A stretch of 64,000 nt of DNA from Swaminathania salitolerans (GTDB lineage Bacteria > Pseudomonadota > Alphaproteobacteria > Acetobacterales > Acetobacteraceae): positions 744,001-808,000 of the forward strand of contig NZ_BJVC01000001.1 in NCBI RefSeq assembly GCF_007988945.1, written 5' to 3'. Below, piece by piece: positions 19,672 to 28,832 of this stretch. A program made the translations under genes and the position numbers. The notes below the pieces were generated by a model. It saw nothing but the letters and a program-made list of their open reading frames with translations. It searched no databases and was not told where the DNA came from. Position 1 is the first letter of the stretch, and every line of letters begins with the position of its first letter.

Positions 19672-20916
19672 ATGGTCCCTCTCTCCCGTGACGGAAAGAG
19701 CGGACAATATGGGGAACTGGTCTTGCTGAAGGTACTGAAATCCGGATCCGCAGAAACGACGCGTTTCCGGGCGGACGGTGCGGCGTTTCTCGCACTTGCT
19801 CTTCTCTGCGGCTTTCTCGGTGGCGGCCTCGGTGCGCTCGCTCTGGGAAAGCAGATGAGCCCGGCCGTAAGCCACGGTCTTCTTCTCGATCTTTTCGTGC
19901 TTGTTCCCGCTTTCATCGGCGGGATGGGGCGGCTCGTCCTGCCCCGTGAGCTTGCTGCAACGCCCGGCGCGCTCGTCGCCCTCGATCGTCTTGCTTTCGC
20001 GCTTCTGGCTGGAGGTGCGCTCTGTGCCGCCGGAGGCATCGCGGCGCCGGGCCTGTTTGCGATGTCCCTCCTGTTCTGGACGTTCGGAATCTGTGCGCTT
20101 GCCACCTCCACGGTGGTCGATTGCTTGGAGTGTCGCAAAGGTCGGTTCAGGGATCTTTCTCCGTTTGCATGGTCTCAGCTTCTCGCGTCTCTGGGCATCA
20201 TCGTCATCGCGCCCGTGATGCTGGCCGGTGTGGCACATGATCTGATGGGTGGCATGACCGGAACGTCAGCGGTCCAGTCCTGGCTCGTCCGGGTCCAGAC
20301 ACCGCTTCTTGCGCTGGTCATCACGCTCGCACTGGGCGCGATCGCAACGCTCATCCCCGGTCATTCCCTGTCCAGTCGCCTGATCGTGCCTTCCGCGATG
20401 GCCATTCCCTCGGTTCTCGTGCCCGTTATCTGGGCGCATGGTACGATCGTACCCGGGACGTCCGACATCTTGTTGCGCGCGCTCGGGGTTGCCCTTCCGT
20501 CCATCGCTCTGATCGGCCTGGTCTGCCTCGGGTTGTGGCGCCGGAATATCGATCTCGATATCGGGTTTTCATGGAGTTTCCCTGCGCTGCTTCTTCTTGC
20601 GGCGGGCTGGGCGCTTTCCCTCTTCCCCGATCGTCCTGAACTGTTTCACTCCGCCATGCTTTTCGGCGCCATTTTCGCACTGTTCGGCTGTTATTACAGC
20701 TGGCAGGAGGACGCTCTGCACGCACCGGCCCCCGCATGGCTCGCCCGCATCCATCTCGTATCGATGGGGGTTGCCGTATTTGCGATGATGCCGATGTTTC
20801 CGGTTCTCTCCCTTCTCGGAAATGCTGGTATGATCGTCTCCATGTTCTGCGTCGGCCTGTTGATCGTGCGTTTCCTGTCCGCAGCCTCTTCACCGGCCCG
20901 GGCCGGACTCCGATGA
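19672..20916 (+). CDS. degenerate cytochrome c oxidase subunit I-like membrane protein
   Basis: Polytopic membrane protein of 414 residues that looks like a shortened relative of heme-copper oxidase subunit I. The clearest match is SHGLLLDLFVLVPAFIGGMGRLVLP at about 67-91, which follows the COX1 second-helix pattern. Later matches are VIWAHGTIV near 252-260 and LFHSAMLFGAIFALFGCYYSW near 324-344. H68 and H326 sit where the low-spin heme ligands would be. The CuB pair HH is reduced to H256-G257, the HPEVY histidine is absent (VQTPLL), and the high-spin heme His is Leu324. Oxygen reduction therefore looks impossible. It overlaps ctaB by ATGA, so a role in heme handling is plausible. Function unknown. 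Confidence 0.7.
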   Translation: MVPLSRDGKSGQYGELVLLKVLKSGSAETTRFRADGAAFLALALLCGFLGGGLGALALGKQMSPAVSHGLLLDLFVLVPAFIGGMGRLVLPRELAATPGALVALDRLAFALLAGGALCAAGGIAAPGLFAMSLLFWTFGICALATSTVVDCLECRKGRFRDLSPFAWSQLLASLGIIVIAPVMLAGVAHDLMGGMTGTSAVQSWLVRVQTPLLALVITLALGAIATLIPGHSLSSRLIVPSAMAIPSVLVPVIWAHGTIVPGTSDILLRALGVALPSIALIGLVCLGLWRRNIDLDIGFSWSFPALLLLAAGWALSLFPDRPELFHSAMLFGAIFALFGCYYSWQEDALHAPAPAWLARIHLVSMGVAVFAMMPMFPVLSLLGNAGMIVSMFCVGLLIVRFLSAASSPARAGLR

Positions 20917-21878
20917 GCGGGGCCCAGAAGGTGATCGGGGAGATGATCGGGGAGACGGTCGGGGCCGCACCCCGGTTCGATGCGGAGCAGGGTGCGACGC
21001 TCAGGGACTGGCTCGCCCTGCTCAAGCCAAGAGTGATCTCCCTCGTCGTGTTCACAGGGGTGGCGGGCATGGCGGTCGCGCCGCAATGGCCCTCCGTGCC
21101 GCTCGGGCTCATCGATATGCTCTGCATCTGCGTCGGTGCCGGAGCGGCGGGGGCCATCAACATGTGGTACGATCGCGATATCGACGCCATCATGAAGCGG
21201 ACTTCGGTTCGGCCCATTCCCGATTCCCGCATGGAAGCAGATGGCGCGCTGATCTATGGCGTGGTGCTTTCGGTGGTCTCGGTCGCCTTGCTCTGGCTTG
21301 CCAGCAACGCGCTCGCTGCGGGGATTCTGGCCTTTTCGATCGTGTTCTACGCCGTCATCTATACGATGTGGCTCAAGCGCAGCACGCCGCAGAATATCGT
21401 GATCGGAGGGGCAGCCGGTGCTTTCCCGCCCATGATCGGCTGGGCCGCCGCAACCGGGTCGATGGGTGTGCTGCCGGTGGTGATGTTCGCGATCGTCTTC
21501 CTCTGGACGCCGCCCCATTTCTGGTCTCTCTCCCTTTATGCCTGCAAGGACTACACCAAGGCGGGTATTCCCATGCTCCCTGTGGTCAAAGGGGCGCGGC
21601 ATACACGCTGGAATATCGTCGCCTATACGGTCGTGCTCATGGCGGTCTCGCTTATTCCGTCCTTCCTGCACCTCTGTGGCGCCATCTATACGGTTGGCGC
21701 GACCGTGCTCGGGCTCGGCTTTCTGTGGTTCGCGCTGCGCGTACTCATGGACCGTCAGGATGAGAGTGGCGTAAGCCTGACCGGCGACAAGCCTGCGCGT
21801 CAGGCGTTCCGCTATTCCCTTGCCTATCTGTTTTTCCTGTTCTCCGCGCTTCTCGTCGACAGGGTTCTCTTCCCATGA
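20913..21878 (+). CDS. ctaB: protoheme IX farnesyltransferase (heme O synthase)
   Basis: Integral membrane UbiA-family prenyltransferase that adds farnesyl to heme B to make heme O, needed for bo3 oxidases. It has 321 residues. The catalytic aspartate-rich motif NMWYDRDIDAIMKRTSVRP lies at about 86-104, the LKPRVISLVVFTG start of helix 1 near 31, and the second conserved loop FLWTPPHFWSLSLYACKDY near 196-214. The start at 20913 overlaps the previous stop, and its own stop overlaps the next ATG, so the three genes form one coupled unit. Confidence 0.96.
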   Translation: MSGAQKVIGEMIGETVGAAPRFDAEQGATLRDWLALLKPRVISLVVFTGVAGMAVAPQWPSVPLGLIDMLCICVGAGAAGAINMWYDRDIDAIMKRTSVRPIPDSRMEADGALIYGVVLSVVSVALLWLASNALAAGILAFSIVFYAVIYTMWLKRSTPQNIVIGGAAGAFPPMIGWAAATGSMGVLPVVMFAIVFLWTPPHFWSLSLYACKDYTKAGIPMLPVVKGARHTRWNIVAYTVVLMAVSLIPSFLHLCGAIYTVGATVLGLGFLWFALRVLMDRQDESGVSLTGDKPARQAFRYSLAYLFFLFSALLVDRVLFP

Positions 21879-22009
21879 CGGATCTTCCCTCCCGTGATAG
21901 CCGCGCCGGGCAGGCCGTGAGTCGTCGCAACGGGCGGATCATGGGTCTGATCGGCGGCCTGACAATCGTGATGGTGGCACTTTTCGTGCTGACCTATCTC
22001 CGTCTCTAG
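21875..22009 (+). CDS. 44-residue single-span protein, CoxF-like
   Basis: Tiny protein of 44 residues beginning at an ATGA overlap with ctaB. About 20 polar, Arg-rich residues are followed by one hydrophobic helix (IMGLIGGLTIVMVALFVL) and a short basic end. Size, topology and position after ctaB match the small CoxF protein found between ctaB and ctaG in alphaproteobacterial oxidase operons. That assignment rests on context. No ctaG or subunit III gene follows. Confidence 0.55.
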   Translation: MTDLPSRDSRAGQAVSRRNGRIMGLIGGLTIVMVALFVLTYLRL

Positions 22010-22051
22010 AGCCTCTTCGACCCTGGGACGATATCACAGCCGGAAGGAAAG

Positions 22052-22075
22052 GACGCAGGCATCGCTTCCTGCGTC
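22052..22075 (+). terminator. hairpin downstream of the ctaB unit
   Basis: An 8-bp perfect stem gacgcagg/cctgcgtc with an 8-base loop lies 42 bp after the last stop. No T-run follows, so it could equally be an mRNA-stabilising stem. Confidence 0.4.
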
Positions 22076-22237
22076 TGGAACGCCCTGTACCCGTCATGTC
22101 AGGAGGCCTCTCTCAGGCATGAAACCGGTGGGCCTTGCCGCATACGAAGGACGATGTTCTGGAAAGACACCGCCTCCGGGATTCGGGCGGGGCAGGAGGC
22201 GGCGGTAAAACCTCCCGAGGGGCAGGACATGAGGATG

Positions 22238-22267
22238 AAAGGCGCTTCCCTCGTGGGAGCGCCTTTT
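22238..22267. terminator. bidirectional terminator between convergent units
   Basis: Stem aaaggcgc/gcgccttt with inner tccc/ggga pairing and a short loop, followed by tttt on the plus side and ttt on the minus side. It sits between the ctaB unit and the Tim44-domain gene that end facing each other. Confidence 0.6.
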
Positions 22268-22282
22268 GTCCATCCTGGCGGT

Positions 22283-23236
22283 TCAGCCGGTCTGCTGGAT
22301 AGCGGAGAGGATCCAGTTGCCCCGACCGTCGGCCCTGACGAAGGTCCACAATTCGGTGACTGTCTGTCGTTCCGTCTTGCTGCCGTCGATGACGTTCCCG
22401 AAGGAATCCGTCGTTACGTCGATCAGGGAATACTGCATCGCAACGGTGGCATAGGTCATGTTGCCCTCATGCCATGCCTCGGCGAGATCCCCCTGGAGGA
22501 AGCGCACATCGGAAACGATATTGCGGGCCCCACGACTGGCGTAGTCGGAGAGCTGCTCGCTGAAATAGGAAACCATCTCCGGCGTGGCCATCGTCGAAAG
22601 TGCGCGCATGTTCTGCGCACTCCACGCTGCCTGGATATCCAGAAGAAGGCGCTGGAAATCCTGATAATCGCTGTTGCTGATGGTGACCTGAGGCGCACCC
22701 GCGCCGTTGGGGAAGCCCCCCTGGAACGGCGCACCTCCTGCCGGATTGCTGCCCGGGAAGCTGCCTCCGCCGAACGCGTTCGGCGCGGCGTTATTGCGAC
22801 GGTTCCCCAGCCAGCGCAGAAGCATGACGATCAGAAAGCCGAAAATCGCGACCTGGAAGAGGAAGCCGAGAAAGGATAGCCCCCCGCCGATCCCGCCAAA
22901 AAATCCGTGGCCGGACAGCATGCCGAACAGCCCCGCCCCGAGCAATCCGCCCGCGAAACCCGTGAGGAACGGGCGACGCTGGGCGAAGCCGAGCGGACGA
23001 TTGGCCGGGCGGGAAAAGGGAGCGTTCATGCCCGGCGTCTGCGTACGCGGTGCATAGCTCCGCTCCATGGGGCGGGCGGCAAAGGGCGAGGTACGCGTCA
23101 TGGGGGGCGCCGAATAGGTGCGACTTCCACGGCTGCCCATCGAGCGTCCGCCGCCCGGGCGCGCATCGGCTGGCGGCGTCAGAAGCGGGGCGAGTGCGGC
23201 CAGTAGAACGAAGGCCTTCAAAACGGGGCGGGTCAT
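22283..23236 (-). CDS. Tim44-like domain membrane protein
   Basis: Exported or membrane-anchored protein of 317 residues. It has an N-terminal signal-like helix (VLKAFVLLAALAPLLTP), a low-complexity region rich in Arg, Pro and Ser to about 100, a Gly-rich hydrophobic stretch and a clear span near 150-172. The C-terminal Tim44-like domain (about 200-317) includes DFQRLLLDIQAAWSAQNM and ends with ELWTFVRADGRGNWILSAIQQ. Relatives are widespread and uncharacterised. Mitochondrial Tim44 tethers import motors, but no such role is shown here. The frame stays open into pmbA on the same strand, but that longer version is an artefact. Starts 12 bp after pmbA. Confidence 0.82.
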   Translation of the reverse strand: MTRPVLKAFVLLAALAPLLTPPADARPGGGRSMGSRGSRTYSAPPMTRTSPFAARPMERSYAPRTQTPGMNAPFSRPANRPLGFAQRRPFLTGFAGGLLGAGLFGMLSGHGFFGGIGGGLSFLGFLFQVAIFGFLIVMLLRWLGNRRNNAAPNAFGGGSFPGSNPAGGAPFQGGFPNGAGAPQVTISNSDYQDFQRLLLDIQAAWSAQNMRALSTMATPEMVSYFSEQLSDYASRGARNIVSDVRFLQGDLAEAWHEGNMTYATVAMQYSLIDVTTDSFGNVIDGSKTERQTVTELWTFVRADGRGNWILSAIQQTG

Positions 23237-23247
23237 GTAAACTCCTG

Positions 23248-24588
23248 TCAGCTCCCGGCGACGCTCATCGCGTCGATCCTGATCGTCGGGGCGTCGATAC
23301 CGTAGCGGAACTCGAGATCGTCGGCGGCCTGCATGGATCGGAACATGGTGATGAGATTGCCGGCAATCGTGAATTCGGCAACCGGCTCGGCCAGTTGCCC
23401 GTTCCGGATCATGAAGCCCGAGGCGCCCCGGCTGTAATCGCCGGTCAGTTCGTTGATCGACGATCCCATCAACTCGGTGACATAGATGCCTTCGCCGATA
23501 TCCCCGATGAGCGTCTCGACCGGCGTCTCGCCACCGCTCAGATAGAAATTGGTGACCGAAGGTGCAGGCGGGCTGCCGATCGCACGCGCGGCGCGACCAT
23601 TCGTGACAAGGCAGAACTGCTTTGCGGAGCGGCTGTCGAGCAGCCATTCCTGAAGAATCCCGCCTTCGACGCAGGCGAGCACGTCCGGTCTGATCCCTTC
23701 GGCGTCGAAGGGGCGCGAGCGCAAACCGCGCGGGCGTGTGGGATCGTCGATGACGCTCAATGCCCCGGGGAGGATCGCCTTGCCGAGATATCCCGCAAGA
23801 AACGACGTACAGCGCGCGATCAGGGCGCCGTTGATCGCGTTGGCGAGATGGCCGAGCAGGCTTCCCGAGACGCGCCTGTCGAAAACGACCGGCATGTCGC
23901 CGGTCCGGGGCTTGACGGGGTTCATGCGTCGCAAGGCGCGTTCGGCGGCGTCCCGGCCCAGCTGTTCGGGCGAGTCCAGAGCGCACAGGAAGCGGGCGCT
24001 GTGCCCGGCATAATCGCGCTGCATCCTGTCGCCGTGCCCGGCGAGAACGCTGACCCCGGTGCTGTGGCTCGTCTGGCTGTAATGGCCCTGAAAACCACCG
24101 CTTTCAGCGAGTGCTACCGTCACATGGGCGTAGCCTGCGGAGGCACCGTTGCTGTTCGTGATCCCCTCATGACCGAGAGCGGCCTCCTCTGCGATACGTG
24201 CCCGGGCGAGAAGGGCATCGAGCGCAGGCGCCGGGGTCGGGTCGAGAATGTCGAGCGCCGCCAGATCCAGCGAGCCCTGCAGGGCCGGATCGGGCACGCA
24301 GGCATGGCGATCTTCCGGTACGACCCGCGCCATCGCGACGGCCTGTTCCGCCAGACCTGCGAAGCGCTCCGGATCGAGATCCGTGGCAGAGACGCTCGCG
24401 CTGCGCTTGCCGAGGAAGCAGCGCAGACCGATATGCACCGTCTCCGAATGATCCAGCCCTTCGGGGACGCCATTGCGACACAGTGCAGAGAGCGAGCGCG
24501 AGGCGACGAACATCACATCGGCGCGGTCGGCACCGGCATGCCGGGCGGCGTCGAGGAGATCCTGCACCCTGTCCATTGGAGCTGTCAT
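23248..24588 (-). CDS. pmbA: TldE/PmbA metalloprotease regulator subunit
   Basis: Protein of 446 residues of the TldD/TldE family. TldE partners the TldD zinc protease, which cleaves unfolded peptides, antitoxins and modified peptide precursors. Recognisable parts are the N-terminal RADVMFVASRSLSALCRNG, the central GHLANAINGALIARCTSF and the C-terminal block from ITELMG-like YVTELMGSSINELTGDYSRGASGFMIRNG. As expected for TldE, no HExxxH zinc site is seen. tldD is not in the window. The start overlaps the stop of the M16 peptidase gene (ATGA). Confidence 0.9.
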   Translation of the reverse strand: MTAPMDRVQDLLDAARHAGADRADVMFVASRSLSALCRNGVPEGLDHSETVHIGLRCFLGKRSASVSATDLDPERFAGLAEQAVAMARVVPEDRHACVPDPALQGSLDLAALDILDPTPAPALDALLARARIAEEAALGHEGITNSNGASAGYAHVTVALAESGGFQGHYSQTSHSTGVSVLAGHGDRMQRDYAGHSARFLCALDSPEQLGRDAAERALRRMNPVKPRTGDMPVVFDRRVSGSLLGHLANAINGALIARCTSFLAGYLGKAILPGALSVIDDPTRPRGLRSRPFDAEGIRPDVLACVEGGILQEWLLDSRSAKQFCLVTNGRAARAIGSPPAPSVTNFYLSGGETPVETLIGDIGEGIYVTELMGSSINELTGDYSRGASGFMIRNGQLAEPVAEFTIAGNLITMFRSMQAADDLEFRYGIDAPTIRIDAMSVAGS

Positions 24589-25850
24589 GCGGCAAGCCTT
24601 TGCGCGATTGCCTCGAGGGAAGGGACCTTGGCGACCGGGCCTATGGTCGCAAGGGTCGGCGTCGCGCGGAAGATGGTCCGCGCGGCATCGATCATGGCCG
24701 CCTCATCCACAGCGTCGATTTTCGAGACCGTTTCTGCCGTGTCGATAACGCGGCCGAAAAGCTGCATCTGGCGAGCGATCTGTTCGCAGCGGCTGCCCGT
24801 GCTTTCCAGGGACATCAGGAGGGAGGATTTCACCTGTGCGCGTGCGCGCGCGATTTCCTCCGCGCTGATCCCGTCCTCGATGCGCCGCAATTCGTCCAGA
24901 AGCACCGGCACCAGCTCGGCCGCCTCCGACTCTCCCGTGCCCGCATAGATTCCGAACAGTCCCGAATCCAGGAAAGGAAGCGCGAAGGCATAGACGGAAT
25001 AGACCAGACCGCGCTTTTCGCGGATTTCCTGGAACAGGCGCGAGGACATACCGCCCCCGAGAACGGTCGAGAGAAGCATGACGGCGTGATAGGCCGGGTC
25101 GCCGTAACCGACCGAAGGAAAGCCGAGAACGAGATGCGCCTGATCGAGCGCCCGCGTCTCACGATGATCCCCTCCCGCATAACGGCCCGGACTGCGAGCA
25201 GGAGGACGATGGTCGGGCAGATCGCGGAAATGCGTCTGGACCATCTCGAGCACAGCCTCGTGCTCGAGATTGCCCGCTGCTGCAATGACCATGTTATGCG
25301 TCGTGTAATGCGTGTGCATGTAGCGCATCATGGTCTCGCGCTTCATTCCCGCGACGAGCGCCTCCGTTCCGAGGGTGGGGCGTCCCATGGACTGGTCGGG
25401 GAAGGCCGTCTCCTGGAAATGGTCGAATATGATGTCGTCCGGAGTGTCGTTGGCCTGACCGATCTCCTGGAGGATCACACCGCGCTCCCGCTCGACTTCC
25501 TGTTCGAGAAAGGTGCTGTGCGTGAGGATGTCGCCGATGATGTCGATGCCCAGAGGGAGGTCCTCCTTGAGCAGCTTGACATAATAGGCGGTCTGTTCGC
25601 GCGCGGTGTAGGCGTTGATATGCCCGCCGACATTCTCGATCTCCTCGGCGATCCGGGCCGCCGAGCGGCGGGCGGTTCCCTTGAAGGCCATGTGTTCGAG
25701 AAAATGCGAGACTCCGTTCTCCTCGGCGCTTTCATTCCGGGTGCCCGTCGCGACATAGGCGCCGAAGGAGACGGTCTCGACGCGCTCCATACGCTCCGTG
25801 ACGACGGTGAGTCCATTGGGCAGGGTGGTGACGGTGATCGGATCGTTCAT
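24585..25850 (-). CDS. M16 family zinc peptidase (processing-peptidase type)
   Basis: Zinc metallopeptidase of 421 residues related to mitochondrial processing peptidase beta. The inverted zinc motif HFLEH is at 49-53, with the distal Glu expected in the EVERERGVILQEI helix around 120-130. The Gly-rich loop and C-terminal R/Y substrate motif (FQEIREKRGLVYSVYAF) are near 265-281. Bacterial versions degrade or process peptides in the cytoplasm. The start at 25850 is chosen from the family N-terminus TTLPNGLTVVTE. It is cotranslated with pmbA, another peptide-processing protein, which suggests shared duties. Confidence 0.9.
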   Translation of the reverse strand: MNDPITVTTLPNGLTVVTERMERVETVSFGAYVATGTRNESAEENGVSHFLEHMAFKGTARRSAARIAEEIENVGGHINAYTAREQTAYYVKLLKEDLPLGIDIIGDILTHSTFLEQEVERERGVILQEIGQANDTPDDIIFDHFQETAFPDQSMGRPTLGTEALVAGMKRETMMRYMHTHYTTHNMVIAAAGNLEHEAVLEMVQTHFRDLPDHRPPARSPGRYAGGDHRETRALDQAHLVLGFPSVGYGDPAYHAVMLLSTVLGGGMSSRLFQEIREKRGLVYSVYAFALPFLDSGLFGIYAGTGESEAAELVPVLLDELRRIEDGISAEEIARARAQVKSSLLMSLESTGSRCEQIARQMQLFGRVIDTAETVSKIDAVDEAAMIDAARTIFRATPTLATIGPVAKVPSLEAIAQRLAA

Positions 25851-26174
25851 CGAGCGCGGGTGGTCCTGACTGGAAAGAGGGTGTGGCAGGGCTGAGATGG
25901 CGTCGGCAAAAGGAAAATTCCACCCCCTCCCGGTGTGAAGGCGCGGGCATAGTCCGGGATGCGCACCCGACGATGTCCCGGCCCGGTGCGAGATCCGGTG
26001 CCAGATCCGGAGCAAGATCCGGTGGAAGACGACCCCGGGCAGGAAGGCCTCCGTAGAGGAAAATCCCGCGGGAGAACCGAAAGGGACATTCCCTGCGAAA
26101 GCCGCCTCCCGGGGGTGGGGCAGCGTCTCGCAAAGCGGCCTTGTGCAAGGCGGCTTCCTGCGGGTGCTACGCGT
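25851..26174. other. intergenic region with tandem repeat
   Basis: This 324-bp gap lies between the thrC stop and the M16 peptidase start on the minus strand. It contains a 12-bp tandem repeat and GC-rich sequence with accidental open frames. I see no gene or clear terminator in it. Confidence 0.5.
25992..26027. repeat. 12-bp tandem repeat, three copies
   Basis: Units start at 25992, 26004 and 26016 and share gatccgg-g--a. They lie between thrC and the M16 peptidase gene, outside any supported coding region. Confidence 0.75.
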
Positions 26175-27569
26175 TCAGGCGAGGCCGACATGGCGCCGCA
26201 CGGCGTCCTCGACGAGGGTGAGAGCGTTCGGCAGGATGTCGTAGCGCTCCTCGCGATCGAACAGACCGGCGAGATGCGGTGGCAGGGTCGGGTCGATCCC
26301 GGTCGCCTTGCAGACGGCTTCGGGAAACTTGGCGGGATGCGCGGTGGCGGCAACGACCATCGGAATGCCCGGCTCCTGCGCCTTGCGTCCCGCTGCGATA
26401 CCGATCGCCGTATGAGGGTCGGCGAGATATCCAGACCTCTCGAACAGGGTCTTCATCTCGGCGAGTGTCGCATCGTCGTCGAGCATGAGCGCATCGAACC
26501 GCGCCGTCGCGCGCCTCCAAACGGCGTCATCCACGCGCATCCGGCCATTCTGGCGGAAGGCGAGCATCGTGTCCCGGCAGGCTTGCGGGTCGCGATCCAG
26601 CAGCTCGAAAAGCAGACGCTCGAAATTGGAGGAGACCTGGATGTCCATGGAGGGAGAGAGGCTGGGTGCCACGGCTCTCATGCTCATGTCGTTCTCCGTC
26701 AGGAAGCGCGTGAGAATATCGTTCCGGTTGGAGCCGATGGCCAGGCGACGTACCGGCAGTCCCATCTCTCCGGCAGCCCATGCCGCGAGAACATTGCCGA
26801 AATTGCCTGTCGGTACGGCAAACGAGACCTCGCGGTCGGGGGCGCCGAGCATGAGGGCTGCGCGCACGTAATAGGGAATCTGTGCCGCGATGCGCGCCCA
26901 GTTGATGGAATTGACGGCCGAGAGATTGACTGCCTTGCGAAACCCCGTATCGGCGAACATCGCCTTGACGAGATCCTGACAGTCGTCGAACGTTCCCTCG
27001 ACAGCAATATTGAGGATATTCGCATCCTGCACGGTCGTCATCTGACGGCGTTGCACCTCCGAAGTGCGACCCATCGGGTGCAGAATCGCAACGGAGAGAT
27101 GGGGACTGCCGCGAAAGGCCTCGATCGCCGCCGATCCTGTATCGCCGGACGTCGCCCCGACGATCGTGACGCGCTGGTTACGCTCGGTCAGCACATGCTC
27201 GAACAGCTGGCCGAGGAGCTGCATCGCCATATCCTTGAAGGCGAGCGTCGGGCCGTGAAACAGCTCCATCGAAAACAGACCGTTCTCGATCTCGGTCAGC
27301 GGCGCGATCGCGGCGTGGGAGAACCCGGCATAGGCGCGCGCGCAGAGTGTCTGCAGGGTCGGAAGATCGATGCACCCCGCAGTGAAGACGGACAGGATCC
27401 GTGCAGCAAGGTCGGGATAGGAGAGCGTGCGCATCTCGCGCCACTGCTCTGCAGAAAAACGCGGCCACGTTTCAGGCATGTACAGCCCGCCATCATCCGC
27501 CAGTCCGGCCAGGAGAATGTCGGAGAAGGAGCGCGGGCTGGTATCGCCGCGGGTCGAACGGTACTGCAT
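26175..27569 (-). CDS. thrC: threonine synthase
   Basis: PLP enzyme converting O-phosphohomoserine to threonine, 464 residues from the ATG at 27569. The start is set by the family opening MQYRSTRG and a GAAGG about seven bases upstream. The PLP lysine is K112 in HGPTLAFKDMAMQ. The phosphate loop GATSGDTGSAAIEA and the GRTSEVQRRQMTTVQD block follow, and NFGNVLAAWAAGEMG lies near 270. It is the family-2 (bacterial/yeast) form, which reads through to about 460 residues. It follows the MRJP-like gene by under 50 bp. Confidence 0.95.
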   Translation of the reverse strand: MQYRSTRGDTSPRSFSDILLAGLADDGGLYMPETWPRFSAEQWREMRTLSYPDLAARILSVFTAGCIDLPTLQTLCARAYAGFSHAAIAPLTEIENGLFSMELFHGPTLAFKDMAMQLLGQLFEHVLTERNQRVTIVGATSGDTGSAAIEAFRGSPHLSVAILHPMGRTSEVQRRQMTTVQDANILNIAVEGTFDDCQDLVKAMFADTGFRKAVNLSAVNSINWARIAAQIPYYVRAALMLGAPDREVSFAVPTGNFGNVLAAWAAGEMGLPVRRLAIGSNRNDILTRFLTENDMSMRAVAPSLSPSMDIQVSSNFERLLFELLDRDPQACRDTMLAFRQNGRMRVDDAVWRRATARFDALMLDDDATLAEMKTLFERSGYLADPHTAIGIAAGRKAQEPGIPMVVAATAHPAKFPEAVCKATGIDPTLPPHLAGLFDREERYDILPNALTLVEDAVRRHVGLA

Positions 27570-27615
27570 GAAGGCCTTCATCGCTGGAGGGTGCAAGAAA
27601 GAGTGTACGGCCCGC

Positions 27616-28674
27616 TCAGGGCAGGGCGGGAAGCCGGAGCTGCAAGAGGGCATTGCCGACCGGGATACAGATCTGTCCGTCATTCGTCACGGCCGGAATG
27701 CCCGCCTGAACCAGGCCGGGCGACGAGAAGAGAATACGCGGATGACGCCCGGGGTCGAAGGAGAGGAGGCGCCCGTTTGCGATGTCGGTGAAATACAGGG
27801 TGGAATCGGGACCGATGGCGAGGCCGCCGACGGTCGGCGTTCCCCGCCAGGCCGTGACCCCTTCCATCAGCTCCACGGCGGTCACGGAGGGGTCTGTCAG
27901 CAGCGCGGTCGAAAGACGATAGAGCGGGCCGGTGGGGGTCATTTCGTACAGCCAGGCGCCGTCCTTTCCGAGTGCCAGGAAAGAAAGATCGCGCGTTTCG
28001 GGCCGGCCCTGCCGGTCGATCACGGGGCTGTTGTTGCGTATTAGCGGCGCATGGCCCCGCGCGCTCGGATAACCGGCGAAGAAACGCCTCGCGGTTCCCT
28101 TGACGAGATCGAGCGCGACGAGGGCGGCGCCGCCTTCATCGGCCAGATAGGCATGATCGCCATGGATCGCGAGATCGGTGAACCGGCTCGCAGGCGTGAA
28201 GGCCTCCGGGGGCAGGGCATGATCAGCGCGAGAGACGAAGGTCACGGGGTCGAACAGCATCATATGGGGGGGGCGGTCGCCGGTTCCGGCGAAGAGGATC
28301 CACAGCCCGTCGCCCTCGCCGGATGCCATGGCGATCGCAGGGGCACGAAGCCGGTCCGCCGCGCCGGGCGCCGAAAGGAGAACAGGGGTTGCCTGTCCTG
28401 TTCCTGTATCGATCTTCACGAGATCGGGGCGCTCTCCTGCGGCGGAACTGTCGCGCAGGACCAGAACGGCACCGGTCTTCATCGATACGGCCCTGTTCCA
28501 GTCCGTTCCGGGGAGCGGGATCGACCGGATGGGTTGCGCCTGGTTCGTATCCGCGACCCAGGGTCGCTCATGCGAGGCCCAGGCCTGCGGGAGCGATGCA
28601 GGAAGATGCGTGGCGACAAGCGCGAGGGCCAGAAACCGCCATCCCCGGCGGCGAATGGATGAGAAAAGGACCAT
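27616..28674 (-). CDS. exported MRJP-like beta-propeller protein
   Basis: Second protein of the royal jelly/Yellow propeller type in the window, 352 residues. A signal peptide with RRRGWRFLALALVATHLPA and a likely site after AWA opens it. Propeller blocks include LWILFAGTGDR, AYLADEGGAALVALDL near 175, and LSFLALGKDGAWLYEMTPTG near 228. It is clearly diverged from the copy at 4866-6008. An ATG at 28692 is an alternative start. It lies just ahead of thrC on the same strand, with no obvious metabolic link. Confidence 0.72.
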   Translation of the reverse strand: MVLFSSIRRRGWRFLALALVATHLPASLPQAWASHERPWVADTNQAQPIRSIPLPGTDWNRAVSMKTGAVLVLRDSSAAGERPDLVKIDTGTGQATPVLLSAPGAADRLRAPAIAMASGEGDGLWILFAGTGDRPPHMMLFDPVTFVSRADHALPPEAFTPASRFTDLAIHGDHAYLADEGGAALVALDLVKGTARRFFAGYPSARGHAPLIRNNSPVIDRQGRPETRDLSFLALGKDGAWLYEMTPTGPLYRLSTALLTDPSVTAVELMEGVTAWRGTPTVGGLAIGPDSTLYFTDIANGRLLSFDPGRHPRILFSSPGLVQAGIPAVTNDGQICIPVGNALLQLRLPALP

Positions 28675-28832
28675 GGCTCCTTGTAAGCCCATTCGGTCCC
28701 CGCGCAAGCTCGGCCTGCCATGACGGAAGCGATTCTGCCCGCCCCCGGCTCCCCCCCCGGCTTCTTCTCCCCCGGCTTCCTCCCCGGTGACCCGACGTTG
28801 AGATCCGGCGCAAGACGCTTCATGGTCGTTTC

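Noticed and set aside
22283-23986. 567-residue version of the Tim44-domain protein
   Set aside because: The added N-terminal part is pmbA read in another frame. The signal-like start at 23236 is better.
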